DNA from: Chitinophagales bacterium
GTDB taxonomy: Bacteria; Bacteroidota; Bacteroidia; Chitinophagales; Chitinophagaceae
Assembly: GCA_020636495.1 (NCBI GenBank)
Contig: JACJXQ010000008.1
Location: 1,860,001 to 1,924,000 of the forward strand
Length of the DNA: 64,000 nucleotides
Reading direction: 5' to 3'
Positions 44,048-52,017 of this stretch are shown piece after piece; position 1 is the first letter of the stretch; each line of letters begins with the position of its first letter. Under the pieces are notes generated by a model, which saw only the letters and a program-made list of their open reading frames with translations, was not told the DNA's origin and made no database searches. The position numbers were made by a program, and so were the translations under genes.

Positions 44048-44134
44048 TAATATTCACAGAGGCGGATACATTAAGCCGTGCCTATACAAGGCTGACCGGT
44101 TCGCTTCTTTAACAACAATAAATACATAGATACT

Positions 44135-44689
44135 ATGTCACGTATAGGTAGAAGTATAATTTCAATCCCGAAAGGTGTAACCATTACAGTGGGCAAGGAT
44201 AACACCGTAACTGTAAAAGGACCTAAAGGCGAGTTGAAAGAGAACATCGATCGCGACCTCACCGTTGAGATCAATGACACTGAATTGCTGGTTAAGCGCC
44301 CAACAGACCAGATCCGCCACCGCGCGATACATGGCCTGAGCCGTGCGTTGATAGCCAACATGGTAACCGGTGTAACTGAAGGATTTAAGAAAGAGCTTGA
44401 CCTGGTGGGTGTGGGTTTCCGTGCTTCTGTTCAGGGACAGACACTTGATATGTCTTTAGGTTATTCTCACAACATCATCTTCGATCTGCCAAAAGAGATC
44501 AAAGCTGATGCTAAGATGGAAAAAGGTATCCCTCCAAGGATCACTCTTGAGTCTATTGACAAACAACTGTTAGGACAAGTTGCTGCCAAGATACGCAGCC
44601 TGCGTAAGCCTGAGCCTTACAAAGGAAAAGGTGTTCGTTACTCTGATGAGGTGGTTCGCCGCAAAGCAGGTAAAGCAGCTGGTAAATAA
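44135..44689 (+). CDS. rplF: 50S ribosomal protein L6
   Basis: 184 residues: SRIGRSIISIPKGVTITVGKDNTVTVKGPKGELKENI, the GLSRALIANMVTGVTEGFKKELDLVGVGFRASVQGQTLDMSLGYSHNI core, and the C-terminal KIRSLRKPEPYKGKGVRYSDEVVRRKAGKAAGK. It is near the sarcin-ricin loop and is needed for factor binding. A terminator-like hairpin lies 12 bases after the stop. Confidence 0.98.
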   Translation: MSRIGRSIISIPKGVTITVGKDNTVTVKGPKGELKENIDRDLTVEINDTELLVKRPTDQIRHRAIHGLSRALIANMVTGVTEGFKKELDLVGVGFRASVQGQTLDMSLGYSHNIIFDLPKEIKADAKMEKGIPPRITLESIDKQLLGQVAAKIRSLRKPEPYKGKGVRYSDEVVRRKAGKAAGK

Positions 44690-44701
44690 TAACTGATTGG
44701 T

Positions 44702-44733
44702 TTCCGCCTGGTATACCGGGCGGAAGCTTTTTT
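44702..44733 (+). terminator. Intra-operon terminator-like hairpin between rplF and rplR
   Basis: TTCCGCCTGG (44702-44711) and CCGGGCGGAA (44716-44725) form a 10-bp stem with one G-T wobble and a TATA loop. It is followed by GCTTTTTT (44726-44733), a proper intrinsic terminator shape inside the operon. It may act as a partial terminator or an mRNA processing or stability element. Confidence 0.6.
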
Positions 44734-44802
44734 GAATACTAATAATTAACAAACCTCGGTAGCTCTCGTATAACATCGGGAAGCCCGTAAAATGTAAATA
44801 AA

Positions 44803-45162
44803 ATGGCACTTGATAAAAAAGTAGTTCGCCGCCAGAAATTACGTTGGCGTATACGTGCAAGGGTTGTAGGCACCGCCACAAAACCTCGTATGTCCGTATT
44901 CCGCAGCAACAAAGACATCTATGTACAACTCATAGATGACGCTACAGGTACAACACTTGCTTCAGCAAATTCACGCGAGAAAGATATCGCAGCTCAAAAA
45001 GGTAACAAAGTTGAGAAATCAGCTATGGTAGGTAAGTCTGTTGCTCAAAAAGCACTGGCGCTGGGCATCGAAAAATGCGTATTCGATCGCGGTGGTTATT
45101 TATATCATGGCCGTGTTAAGTCTGTTGCAGACGGTGCACGCGAAGGTGGCCTGAAATTCTAA
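44803..45162 (+). CDS. rplR: 50S ribosomal protein L18
   Basis: 119 residues with the 5S rRNA-binding pattern RQKLRWRIRARVVGTATKPRMSVFRSNKDIYVQLIDDATGTTLASANSREKD and GGYLYHGRVKSVADGAREGGLKF. It is the 5S partner of L5. It begins 113 bases after rplF, the longest gap within the cluster, which holds the hairpin described above. Confidence 0.97.
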   Translation: MALDKKVVRRQKLRWRIRARVVGTATKPRMSVFRSNKDIYVQLIDDATGTTLASANSREKDIAAQKGNKVEKSAMVGKSVAQKALALGIEKCVFDRGGYLYHGRVKSVADGAREGGLKF

Positions 45163-45197
45163 AAATTATTATCGAACTTATTTCTATAAAGTAACTG

Positions 45198-45716
45198 ATG
45201 TCAAAAGTAAATTTAAGTCGAGTTAAAGCCGGAGACCTGGAACTGCAGGAGAAAGTGGTAGCTATCAACCGTGTTGTAAAAACAACCAAAGGTGGTCGCG
45301 CATTCAGTTTCTCTGCACTGGTTGTTGTTGGTAATGGCGCTGGTGTTGTAGGTCATGGTTTAGGTAAAGCCAAAGAGGTACAGGAAGCAATTACAAAAGG
45401 TATAGACGATGCCAAGAAGAACCTGATCAAGATACCGGTTCTGCATGGTACTATCCCTCACGTACAGTTTGCCAAAGAGGGTGCTGCTAAGGTGTTGATA
45501 AAGCCTGCCGCTCACGGTACCGGTGTTATCGCTGGTGGTAGCATGAGGGCTGTACTGGAGTCTGCCGGTATTACCGACGTACTGACCAAGAACCTGGGTT
45601 CTGCTAACCCGCACAACGTGGTAAAAGCTACTTTCTCTGCACTGGAGCAACTGCGCGAGCCTGTGCGTGTGGCTAAAGACCGCAACATAAGCCTGAAGAA
45701 GGTGTTCAACGGGTAA
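45198..45716 (+). CDS. rpsE: 30S ribosomal protein S5
   Basis: 172 residues: LQEKVVAINRVVKTTKGGRAFSFSALVVVGNGAGVVGHGLGKAKEVQEAITKGIDDAKKN, then HGTGVIAGGSMRAVLESAGITDVLTKNLGSANPHNVVKATFSALEQLR. It helps decoding fidelity and lies at the mRNA entry with S3 and S4 (rpsD is not in this window). Confidence 0.98.
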   Translation: MSKVNLSRVKAGDLELQEKVVAINRVVKTTKGGRAFSFSALVVVGNGAGVVGHGLGKAKEVQEAITKGIDDAKKNLIKIPVLHGTIPHVQFAKEGAAKVLIKPAAHGTGVIAGGSMRAVLESAGITDVLTKNLGSANPHNVVKATFSALEQLREPVRVAKDRNISLKKVFNG

Positions 45717-45766
45717 TAACCTGTATAGACAATTGAATATTAACTAATTTGAATAATACTAGCGTC

Positions 45767-45949
45767 ATGGCTAAAATTAAAGTAACACAAATAAAGAGTG
45801 GCATCGACCGCCCTGAGAACCAAAAGCGTACTTTGTTCGCTTTGGGTCTGCGTAAAATGCACGCTACAGTGGAAGTAGAAGGTACTCCCCAGGTTTTGGG
45901 TATGGTAAGAACCGTAAGCCACCTGGTAAAAGTGGAAGAAGTAAAATAG
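45767..45949 (+). CDS. rpmD: 50S ribosomal protein L30
   Basis: 60 residues with the L30 ferredoxin-like pattern KIKVTQIKSGIDRPENQKRTLFALGLRKMHATVEVEGTPQVLGMVRTVSHLVKVEEVK. I took the ATG at 45767; the upstream TTG (45749) would add six unlikely residues. Standard position between rpsE and rplO. Confidence 0.95.
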   Translation: MAKIKVTQIKSGIDRPENQKRTLFALGLRKMHATVEVEGTPQVLGMVRTVSHLVKVEEVK

Positions 45950-46010
45950 TATTTGTTAATATAACTGCGAGCGGTTTCACATTCCGCGCAAGTTCAAAAA
46001 TCGTTTCAAA

Positions 46011-46457
46011 ATGCAATTACACAATTTAAAGCCTGCAGAAGGATCAGTAAAGAAAAACAGGCGTGTTGGTCGTGGTGAAGGTAGTGGTTCTGGCGTTACA
46101 GCCGGTAAAGGTAACAAGGGCCAGCAGGCTCGTACCGGTTATCAGTCTAAAATAGGTCACGAAGGTGGTCAGATGCCTATTCAGCGTCGTATGCCTAAGC
46201 GTGGTTTCAAAAATATGAACAGGGTAGAGTACAAAGTATTTAACCTGGGCGATATTGATTTCCTTGTAGAAAAATACGGACTGCAGGAGTTCTCTCTTGA
46301 TAATCTTTATGTAAATGGCTTGACCAACCGTACCGATCTGGTGAAGATATTAGGTAATGGTGAACTGAAGTCAAAAGTAGCTTTCAAAGTGAATGCGATA
46401 AGCGCAAAAGCTAAAGAAGCTATTGAGGCAGCAGGCGGCACTGTAGAGTTGCTGTAA
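46011..46457 (+). CDS. rplO: 50S ribosomal protein L15
   Basis: 148 residues: MQLHNLKPAEGSVKKNRRVGRGEGSGSGVTAGKGNKGQQARTGYQSKIGHEGGQMPIQRRMPKRGFKNMN, then GNGELKSKVAFKVNAISAKAKEAIEAAGGTVELL. This late assembly protein is the last ribosomal gene in the window's cluster. A terminator-like hairpin follows 17 bases after the stop. Confidence 0.97.
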   Translation: MQLHNLKPAEGSVKKNRRVGRGEGSGSGVTAGKGNKGQQARTGYQSKIGHEGGQMPIQRRMPKRGFKNMNRVEYKVFNLGDIDFLVEKYGLQEFSLDNLYVNGLTNRTDLVKILGNGELKSKVAFKVNAISAKAKEAIEAAGGTVELL

Positions 46458-46474
46458 CAAATTTCCGGATAAAC

Positions 46475-46503
46475 AGACGCATTTGGTAAAATGCGTCTTT
46501 TAT
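46475..46503 (+). terminator. Terminator-like hairpin between rplO and secY
   Basis: AGACGCATTT (46475-46484) and AAATGCGTCT (46489-46498) form a perfect 10-bp stem with a GGTA loop, followed by TTTAT. It lies 44 bases before the GTG of secY, so it may act as an attenuator that lowers secY-map expression against the ribosomal genes. Confidence 0.62.
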
Positions 46504-46542
46504 CGTTTATTCGCATTTCATATTTGATTAACAATAGTCCCT

Positions 46543-47895
46543 GTGAAGAAACTAATAGACACGCTTAAAAACATCTGGAGTATCGACGAGCTCCGTAAGC
46601 GTATTGTATATACTCTGGCACTTATCCTTGTCTATCGTGTAGGCAGCTACGTAGTATTACCCGGTATCAATCCTCAAGTACTGGCCCTTGAAGGTAGCCA
46701 GCAAGGTCTTTTAGGCCTGTTCAACATGTTTGCAGGTGGTTCTTTCAGCCGTGCATCCATATTTGCTTTGGGTGTTATGCCCTATATCTCTGCTTCTATC
46801 TTCATGCAGCTGGCAGGTATCGTTATACCCCAGATATCAAAACTGCAGAAGGAAGAAAGCGGACGCCGTAAGGTAAACCAATACACAAGGTATCTTACGG
46901 TTATCGTTACAGCATTCCAGGCAAGTGCTTATGTTGCTTACCTGCGTGCACAAAGCGGCTCTGCTATCTTACCTGAGTTCGGTACATTCCTGTTCTGGTT
47001 ATCTACGGTTATCGTATTAACTGCCGGTACATTGTTTGTAATGTGGCTGGGTGAAAAGATCACAGACCGTGGTATTGGTAATGGTGTTTCCCTGCTTATC
47101 ATGGTGGGTATCTTCGCCCGTCTCCCGGCATCGCTGGTGCAGGAGTTCTCTGCCAAGAACCTGGGCGGCGGTGGTGGCCTGCTGATATTCCTGATAGAAA
47201 TGGCATTCTTTATCGCAGTGATCGTTGGTCTGATACTGCTGACACAGGGTGTTCGTAAGATACCTCTGAACTATGCACGTCGCGTAATAGGCAGCAGCAA
47301 TGCAGCACGCGAAATAGCGGGCGGTTCACGCGATTTCATTCCTTTGAAAGTGAACTCTGCGGGTGTAATGCCTATCATATTCGCACAGGCTATCATGTTC
47401 ATTCCCGCTACTCTTATCAGCTTTACTGATAACGAAACAGCACAGGGTTTTGTAAGGTCACTGTCTGACTATACATCTCTGCCATATAACGTACTGTATG
47501 CTATACTGGTTATCGCATTCACATATTTCTATACGGCTTTGATATTCAACCCTACTGAAATGGCTGATAATCTGAAACGTAACAACAGTTTCATACCGGG
47601 AGTTAAGCCGGGAGAGCCTACAGCCAACTACATCGCAACTATCATGGACCGTATCACATTACCGGGTTCTGTATTCCTGGCTATGGCCGGTGTATTGCCG
47701 GGTATTGCAGCCTTACTGGGTGTTACCAGTGGTTTCGCATCGTTCTACGGTGGTACTTCTATGCTGATAGGTGTGGGTGTTATATTGGATACTTTACAAC
47801 AAATAGAAAGTCATTTGCTGATGCGCAGGTACGATGGCCTGATGAAGACCGGACGTATATCCGGACGCCAGGCTGCAGCCGGAGCATCTGTATAA
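46543..47895 (+). CDS. secY: Protein translocase subunit SecY
   Basis: The 450-residue channel subunit of the Sec translocon, with ten transmembrane helices. Motifs are the N-terminal IWSIDELRKRIVYTLALILVYRVGSYVVLPGIN, ALGVMPYISASIFMQL, the plug/helix 4-5 region, and the conserved cytosolic loop HR[V]-type segment RKIPLNYARRV plus KPGEPTANYIATIMDRITLPGSVFLA. The start codon is GTG. It is the only exit for the many Sec-dependent T9SS and exosortase proteins in this window. map follows after 6 bases. Confidence 0.97.
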   Translation: MKKLIDTLKNIWSIDELRKRIVYTLALILVYRVGSYVVLPGINPQVLALEGSQQGLLGLFNMFAGGSFSRASIFALGVMPYISASIFMQLAGIVIPQISKLQKEESGRRKVNQYTRYLTVIVTAFQASAYVAYLRAQSGSAILPEFGTFLFWLSTVIVLTAGTLFVMWLGEKITDRGIGNGVSLLIMVGIFARLPASLVQEFSAKNLGGGGGLLIFLIEMAFFIAVIVGLILLTQGVRKIPLNYARRVIGSSNAAREIAGGSRDFIPLKVNSAGVMPIIFAQAIMFIPATLISFTDNETAQGFVRSLSDYTSLPYNVLYAILVIAFTYFYTALIFNPTEMADNLKRNNSFIPGVKPGEPTANYIATIMDRITLPGSVFLAMAGVLPGIAALLGVTSGFASFYGGTSMLIGVGVILDTLQQIESHLLMRRYDGLMKTGRISGRQAAAGASV

Positions 47896-47901
47896 CAGAT
47901 C

Positions 47902-48735
47902 ATGATACACATAAGAAGTACAGAAGAGATCGAGATCATAAGAAAAAACGCCTTAATGGTAACTGCCACCTTAACCGAGGTGGCAAAGTTTTTAAAGCCG
48001 GGCATCACTACAGAGTCTATTGATGCTATGGCGGAAACTTTCATCAGGGACCATGGCGGCACGCCTTCTTTTAAGGGTTACGGACCTAAATATTCGCCTT
48101 TCCCGGCCAGCCTTTGTATATCTGTCAACGAGCAGGTAGTACATGGTTTCCCATCGAAATACGTGGTTAAAGAAGGAGACATAATATCCGTTGACTGTGG
48201 TTTTTATCGCGATGGTTACCATGGCGATCATGCCTATACTTTTGCTATTGGTGAAGTAAAAGATGAGTACCTGCAACTGATGCGTGTGACCAAAGAGGCA
48301 CTGATGCTGGGTATAGAGCAGGCTAAAGAAGGCAACCGTGTTGGCGATATATCTTATACTATTGAGGATTATACCTCAAAAAAACATGGTTATGGTGTTG
48401 TGCGCGAGCTGGTAGGGCACGGAGTAGGGCGCAACCTGCACGAAGACCCCCAGGTGCCTAACTACGGCCGCCGTGGCGATGGTAAACGCCTGAAGGTGGG
48501 TATGGTGCTGGCTATAGAGCCTATGATCAACCTGGGTACGCATAAGGTAGTTACCGAGGATGATGGCTGGACCATTACAACCAAAGACAAGAAAGTATCT
48601 GTGCACTACGAACATACTACGGCTGTAGGTAAAGAAAAGGGTGATAACCTCTCTGACTTCGGCCCGATAGAAGAAGCCGAAAAGGCTAACCCGGAACTGA
48701 ATACCGGGCACCTGAAAAAGGTGATCATGTCGTAA
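47902..48735 (+). CDS. map: Methionine aminopeptidase, type I
   Basis: A 277-residue metalloprotease that removes the initiator methionine during translation. The pita-bread metal ligands are present: Asp pair in ISVDCGFYRDGYHGDHAY, His in ELVGHGVGRNLHEDPQVPNYG, Glu in LAIEPMINLG and Glu in HYEHTTAV. VVHGFPSK gives the substrate-side His. Length and motifs are normal apart from a modest C-terminal extension rich in Glu. It is the last gene of the cluster before a strong terminator. Confidence 0.97.
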   Translation: MIHIRSTEEIEIIRKNALMVTATLTEVAKFLKPGITTESIDAMAETFIRDHGGTPSFKGYGPKYSPFPASLCISVNEQVVHGFPSKYVVKEGDIISVDCGFYRDGYHGDHAYTFAIGEVKDEYLQLMRVTKEALMLGIEQAKEGNRVGDISYTIEDYTSKKHGYGVVRELVGHGVGRNLHEDPQVPNYGRRGDGKRLKVGMVLAIEPMINLGTHKVVTEDDGWTITTKDKKVSVHYEHTTAVGKEKGDNLSDFGPIEEAEKANPELNTGHLKKVIMS

Positions 48736-48742
48736 AATATTT

Positions 48743-48765
48743 AAACCCCGCAATTAGCGGGGTTT
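48743..48765 (+). terminator. Strong terminator after map
   Basis: AAACCCCGC and GCGGGGTTT form a perfect 9-bp stem with a 5-base loop (AATTA), followed by ATTG. It ends the S10-spc transcript 8 bases after the map stop. Confidence 0.82.
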
Positions 48766-48773
48766 ATTGTTAG

Positions 48774-48804
48774 TTGTTTATAATAACAAATTTACGTATA
48801 TTTG
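48774..48804 (+). promoter_or_regulatory. Promoter with no gene directly downstream
   Basis: TTG (48774-48776) followed after 20 bases by TATATTTG (48797-48804), then CATGG. It fits the Bacteroidota promoter pattern well and begins only 9 bases after the map terminator. No plausible start codon with a conserved protein follows; see the leader at 48805-49086. Confidence 0.62.
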
Positions 48805-49086
48805 CATGGTTCTTTCAATGTGAAAGATCATAGCTCTTTGACTTATAGTGATCCTTCACAATGGAATTTTTTTCTTTTTTCAGGAAACAAAAGGAAACAA
48901 ATTACTCATAGCGATTTACTGTGCGATGCGGCTTAACTGTGAAGTTATATATGCATAATTGCTTTAACTGTTTCGTAAAATGAATATACCCCGAAAAAAA
49001 CAGGAAAAAACGATACAAAACGATACAAAACAACAGCTTTTGATATCTGAGTATATTGGCATGATGATATGTTGTATGTATAACAG
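48805..49086 (+). other. Transcribed leader-like non-coding region
   Basis: No gene is seen in this stretch. It has a perfect hairpin TCTTTCA-ATG-TGAAAGA (48811-48827), then TAGCTCTTTGAC (48831-48842), a string I recall from leaders in front of 16S rRNA genes in Bacteroidota, a T-rich run (48867-48880) and a tandem 10-mer CGATACAAAA x2 (49011-49030). The downstream gene is on the other strand. It may be an orphan leader, a small RNA or the scar of a rearrangement. Confidence 0.4.
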
Positions 49087-50208
49087 CTATCCGCGAACAT
49101 CCAGCACATCCCTCAGGGCATTACCCAGTATGTTGAAGGCATATACCAGCAGCATAATCGCCAGTCCGGGTATAATGGCCAGTAAAGGCCTGTTGGTGAG
49201 CAGGAAGTTGTAGTGCTCCTTTATCATTAGTCCCCACGACGGAGTAGGAGGTTGCACACCGATGCCCAGGAAGCTGAGGCCTGCTTCTATGAGTATAGCG
49301 GTAGCAAAATTACTGGCTGCTATCACCATGATAGGCCCGGCAATATTGGGCAGTATATGCCTGTAGATGATACGGCCATCACTCAGTCCGAGTGCTTTTG
49401 CTGCGGTGATGTATTCCATTTCTTTCAGTGCCATCGCCTGCCCGCGTATCAGCCTGGCGGCACTCACCCACATGGTCAGCCCTATGGCAATGAATATCTG
49501 CCAGAATCCCTTGCCTATGGTCAGTGTGATGGCAAATACGAGCAACAGGGTAGGTATCGCCCAGAGGATGTTAATGAACCACATCACCAGGTTGTCTGTA
49601 ATGCCGCCATAATACCCCGCAAGCGAGCCTAAAAAGATGCCTATCGTGATGGACAGCAGAACGGCGATAAAGCCCACAGAGAGGCTCACCCTTGCCCCTA
49701 TCAGCAACCGGGAGAGGATATCCCTGCCATACCTGTCTGTACCTAAATAGAAGGTTTTCTGTTTTATCAGTTTATCCTGCACGTATTGTCGTTGTTCTGC
49801 AATGCCGGCGGTCTTATCAACTGCAAGGGAGCTTATAGGATAGATAATGGTGTCCTGTATATCATCATCTATATAGTGGGTCACCAACAGTTCATCGTCA
49901 CGAAGTGCATAACTGTTTATGGGAACTGTATTGAAGGCTGATGGCGTGCCGCTGAATATTCGGGAAAGGAGGCCCCCCTTTGCTGGTACAGTTGTCTTGG
50001 GAACATACAATAACTGTGTGGTGAACCCCGGTTCTTTGGCACCCAGTTCTACTATCATATGATTGGCATATGGTGTATCATCCGGGGCAAACTGGTAGGC
50101 AAATATGGCAATAATAGTGGTCAGCCCGATGATACCCAGCGCCACCACAACAGAGGGCTTGCGCAGCAACTTATGCCGCCATCGGGTATTGGGGTTGACA
50201 TCGTTCAT
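49087..50208 (-). CDS. Peptide-type ABC transporter permease (DppC/OppC family)
   Basis: A 373-residue inner-membrane permease. Helix 1 is at about 20-42. A large periplasmic segment follows (about 45-150), with the signature FYLGTDRYGRDILSRLLIGARVSLSVGF, then four to five more helices, the EAA loop AAKALGLSDGRIIYRHILPN, and a final NILGNALRDVLDVRG. Families of this type carry di- or oligopeptides, nickel or glycine betaine. The DppB-type partner, ATPase and binding protein are not adjacent. Its start overlaps the upstream peptidase stop by one base (TAATG), so the two are translationally coupled: secreted protein breakdown with peptide uptake (inference). Confidence 0.92.
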   Translation of the reverse strand: MNDVNPNTRWRHKLLRKPSVVVALGIIGLTTIIAIFAYQFAPDDTPYANHMIVELGAKEPGFTTQLLYVPKTTVPAKGGLLSRIFSGTPSAFNTVPINSYALRDDELLVTHYIDDDIQDTIIYPISSLAVDKTAGIAEQRQYVQDKLIKQKTFYLGTDRYGRDILSRLLIGARVSLSVGFIAVLLSITIGIFLGSLAGYYGGITDNLVMWFINILWAIPTLLLVFAITLTIGKGFWQIFIAIGLTMWVSAARLIRGQAMALKEMEYITAAKALGLSDGRIIYRHILPNIAGPIMVIAASNFATAILIEAGLSFLGIGVQPPTPSWGLMIKEHYNFLLTNRPLLAIIPGLAIMLLVYAFNILGNALRDVLDVRG

Positions 50209-51572
50209 TATTTCAATCCGTATTGGCTTACTAAGTACACGAGGTCGGTAAGGGCAACGGCACCCAGTTTCAGCTCCCTGTGGTTCACCTGTTCAAATAC
50301 ATCATTATTGGTATGGTGCAGGTCGAAATAACGCTGAGGGTCGGGCAGCAGTCCCGCGCAAGGTATACCGCGTTTCTGCAAATAAGAGATGTCGGCACCA
50401 CCTTCACTATGGTCAAAGTCGTACACGCCATAGGGCAGGAATAGTTTGCGGTAAGCCTGTATCTGTTTGCGTTTCGATTCATCCATTGCCAGTCCGAAAC
50501 CTCTGGGCGAAAAGCCACCGGCATCTGACTCTATGGCTAGTATATGCTCTTCTTTGTGGGCCATTGATGAGTCGTTGTAAGCCAGGCCACCTTTAAGGCC
50601 GTTCTCTTCATTCATGAATAGTACGGCTCTTACCGTGTATCGTGGTTGAATGTTCAGTGCCTTAAGCGTTCTTATCACCTCGATTGATTGTACGCAGCCT
50701 GCACCGTCATCATGTGCACCGTCGCCTACGTCCCAGGAGTCCAGGTGTCCGCCAACAACAATTACTTTGTTGGGGTAAACAGTTCCTGTTATTTCACCTA
50801 TGACGTTATAGGATTTTGCGGTGCCTATCATTCTGCATTCAGCAGTTATCTGTGCGGTTACAGGCCCTTTTTTGAACTGTTGTTCCAGCATATCGGCTGA
50901 GGTATTGCCGATAGCTACCGCAGGAATCGGTTTAACTGAATCGGCATAGTGCATGGCACCGGTATGAGGGAAGTCATCTACGCCGGTAGAGACTGAGCGT
51001 ATGATGATACCGCTGGCTCCCTTGGCAGATGCTATACTAGGGCCTTTCCAACGGTAGGGGCCTGCATCTCCATATCCGTTGAAAGTATGTATGAAGTCTT
51101 GCCTGAAACGATAGTTGAAGAATACGATCTTGCCTTTAACGTCTTTAGCAGGTATGCGTTCAAACTCTTCAAAGCTATTGGCGATGATAACCTCTGCTTC
51201 CAGTACTTTACCATTAGTGCCAACAGCATTACCCAGTGATAACATCGGCACTTCTATGTACGTATCGCTGTTGCTGAATTTGAGTTTCAGGCTTTCTTTA
51301 CCCCTTACCCAGTAAGGAACGTCTACAGGCTGTAACCAAACCTTATCAGCACCGGCTGCTTCCATAGCTTTTTCGCCCCAGGCTACTGCTTTTTCAGCTT
51401 CAGGGCTGCCACTCAGGCGATGTCCCACATCTTTGCAGAGCACACGCAGGTTGTCGTAGCATTGGCCGTGCAACATGATGTTATCACTGATCTTTTGTAG
51501 TACCAGGGAGTCCTGCGCAAATGCCTGGCTGATACATATTGCAGCCGAAATAGATAATAATAATCGCCTCAT
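50208..51572 (-). CDS. Secreted M28-family zinc aminopeptidase (carboxypeptidase Q-like)
   Basis: A 454-residue exported metallopeptidase. It has a signal peptide (1-19, ending QAFAQ) and a PA-type insert (about 115-225). The two-zinc site is marked by GGHLDSWDVGDGAHDDGAG (His, Asp bridging), MNEENGLKGG (Glu-Glu), ESDAGGFSP (Asp) and YFDLHHTNNDVFE (His). Length and motif order match the PM20/plasma glutamate carboxypeptidase type (M28). It should remove N-terminal residues from peptides in the periplasm or outside the cell, and it is coupled to a peptide permease. Confidence 0.93.
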   Translation of the reverse strand: MRRLLLSISAAICISQAFAQDSLVLQKISDNIMLHGQCYDNLRVLCKDVGHRLSGSPEAEKAVAWGEKAMEAAGADKVWLQPVDVPYWVRGKESLKLKFSNSDTYIEVPMLSLGNAVGTNGKVLEAEVIIANSFEEFERIPAKDVKGKIVFFNYRFRQDFIHTFNGYGDAGPYRWKGPSIASAKGASGIIIRSVSTGVDDFPHTGAMHYADSVKPIPAVAIGNTSADMLEQQFKKGPVTAQITAECRMIGTAKSYNVIGEITGTVYPNKVIVVGGHLDSWDVGDGAHDDGAGCVQSIEVIRTLKALNIQPRYTVRAVLFMNEENGLKGGLAYNDSSMAHKEEHILAIESDAGGFSPRGFGLAMDESKRKQIQAYRKLFLPYGVYDFDHSEGGADISYLQKRGIPCAGLLPDPQRYFDLHHTNNDVFEQVNHRELKLGAVALTDLVYLVSQYGLK

Positions 51573-51619
51573 TACGTAAATATAAAAAACAGGGTAATGA
51601 TTTTACTTTAATAATGCCA

Positions 51620-51627
51620 TAGATTTG
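51620..51627 (+). promoter_or_regulatory. Possible -7 element of the mono-haem lipoprotein gene
   Basis: TAGATTTG, 36 bases before the ATG at 51664. No TTTG at the usual distance upstream. Weak. Confidence 0.3.
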
Positions 51628-51663
51628 TGCAAATGTTTACATTTACTAACAAATGATCCTTTT

Positions 51664-51987
51664 ATGAACAGGTTTGTAACCCTTTTAACTATTGTTGCTT
51701 TATCCGTACTTATGGCTCGTTGTAGCTCTAAGAAAACCGCTTCTAACACAAAATCTCCTGAAGAGATCGTAGCTGACGTAAAGAAAAATTTTACCGAAGC
51801 ACAAATGCAGGAAGGTATGACCATTTTTCAGGGCCATTGTGGCAAATGTCATGCAATAAAAGAGCCCGAAACGCATACAGTTGATAAGTGGGAAAAGATA
51901 TTACCAAGGATGAGCCAGAAGGCTAACCTGGATAAGCCACAATCTGACAAAGTCAGGGCTTATGTATTGGCTCACGCCAAAATGTAG
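51664..51987 (+). CDS. Small mono-haem c-type cytochrome, probable lipoprotein
   Basis: A 107-residue exported protein. The N-terminal signal is about 1-19, with ...SVLMARC20SSKK, a loose lipobox (Arg at -1). The single haem c site is GHCGKCH (CxxCH) near 58-62. A probable axial methionine is in PRMSQKAN. I used the ATG at 51664, because the upstream frame (from 51625) lacks a signal start. It should be a periplasmic-side or outer-membrane electron carrier. It precedes bshA by 30 bases but has no clear functional link to it. Confidence 0.82.
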   Translation: MNRFVTLLTIVALSVLMARCSSKKTASNTKSPEEIVADVKKNFTEAQMQEGMTIFQGHCGKCHAIKEPETHTVDKWEKILPRMSQKANLDKPQSDKVRAYVLAHAKM

Positions 51988-52017
51988 ACCGGTCATCTGT
52001 TATAAAGAAGCAAGTAT

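Noticed and set aside
46519..46526. CATATTTG as a secY promoter
   Set aside because: First base differs from the consensus and no TTTG lies at 19-21 bases; not convincing.
48980..49213. A 77-codon plus-strand reading frame after the orphan promoter
   Set aside because: It overlaps the permease gene on the other strand, has Lys/Gln/Ser-rich composition without domain or signal, and is unlikely to be a protein.
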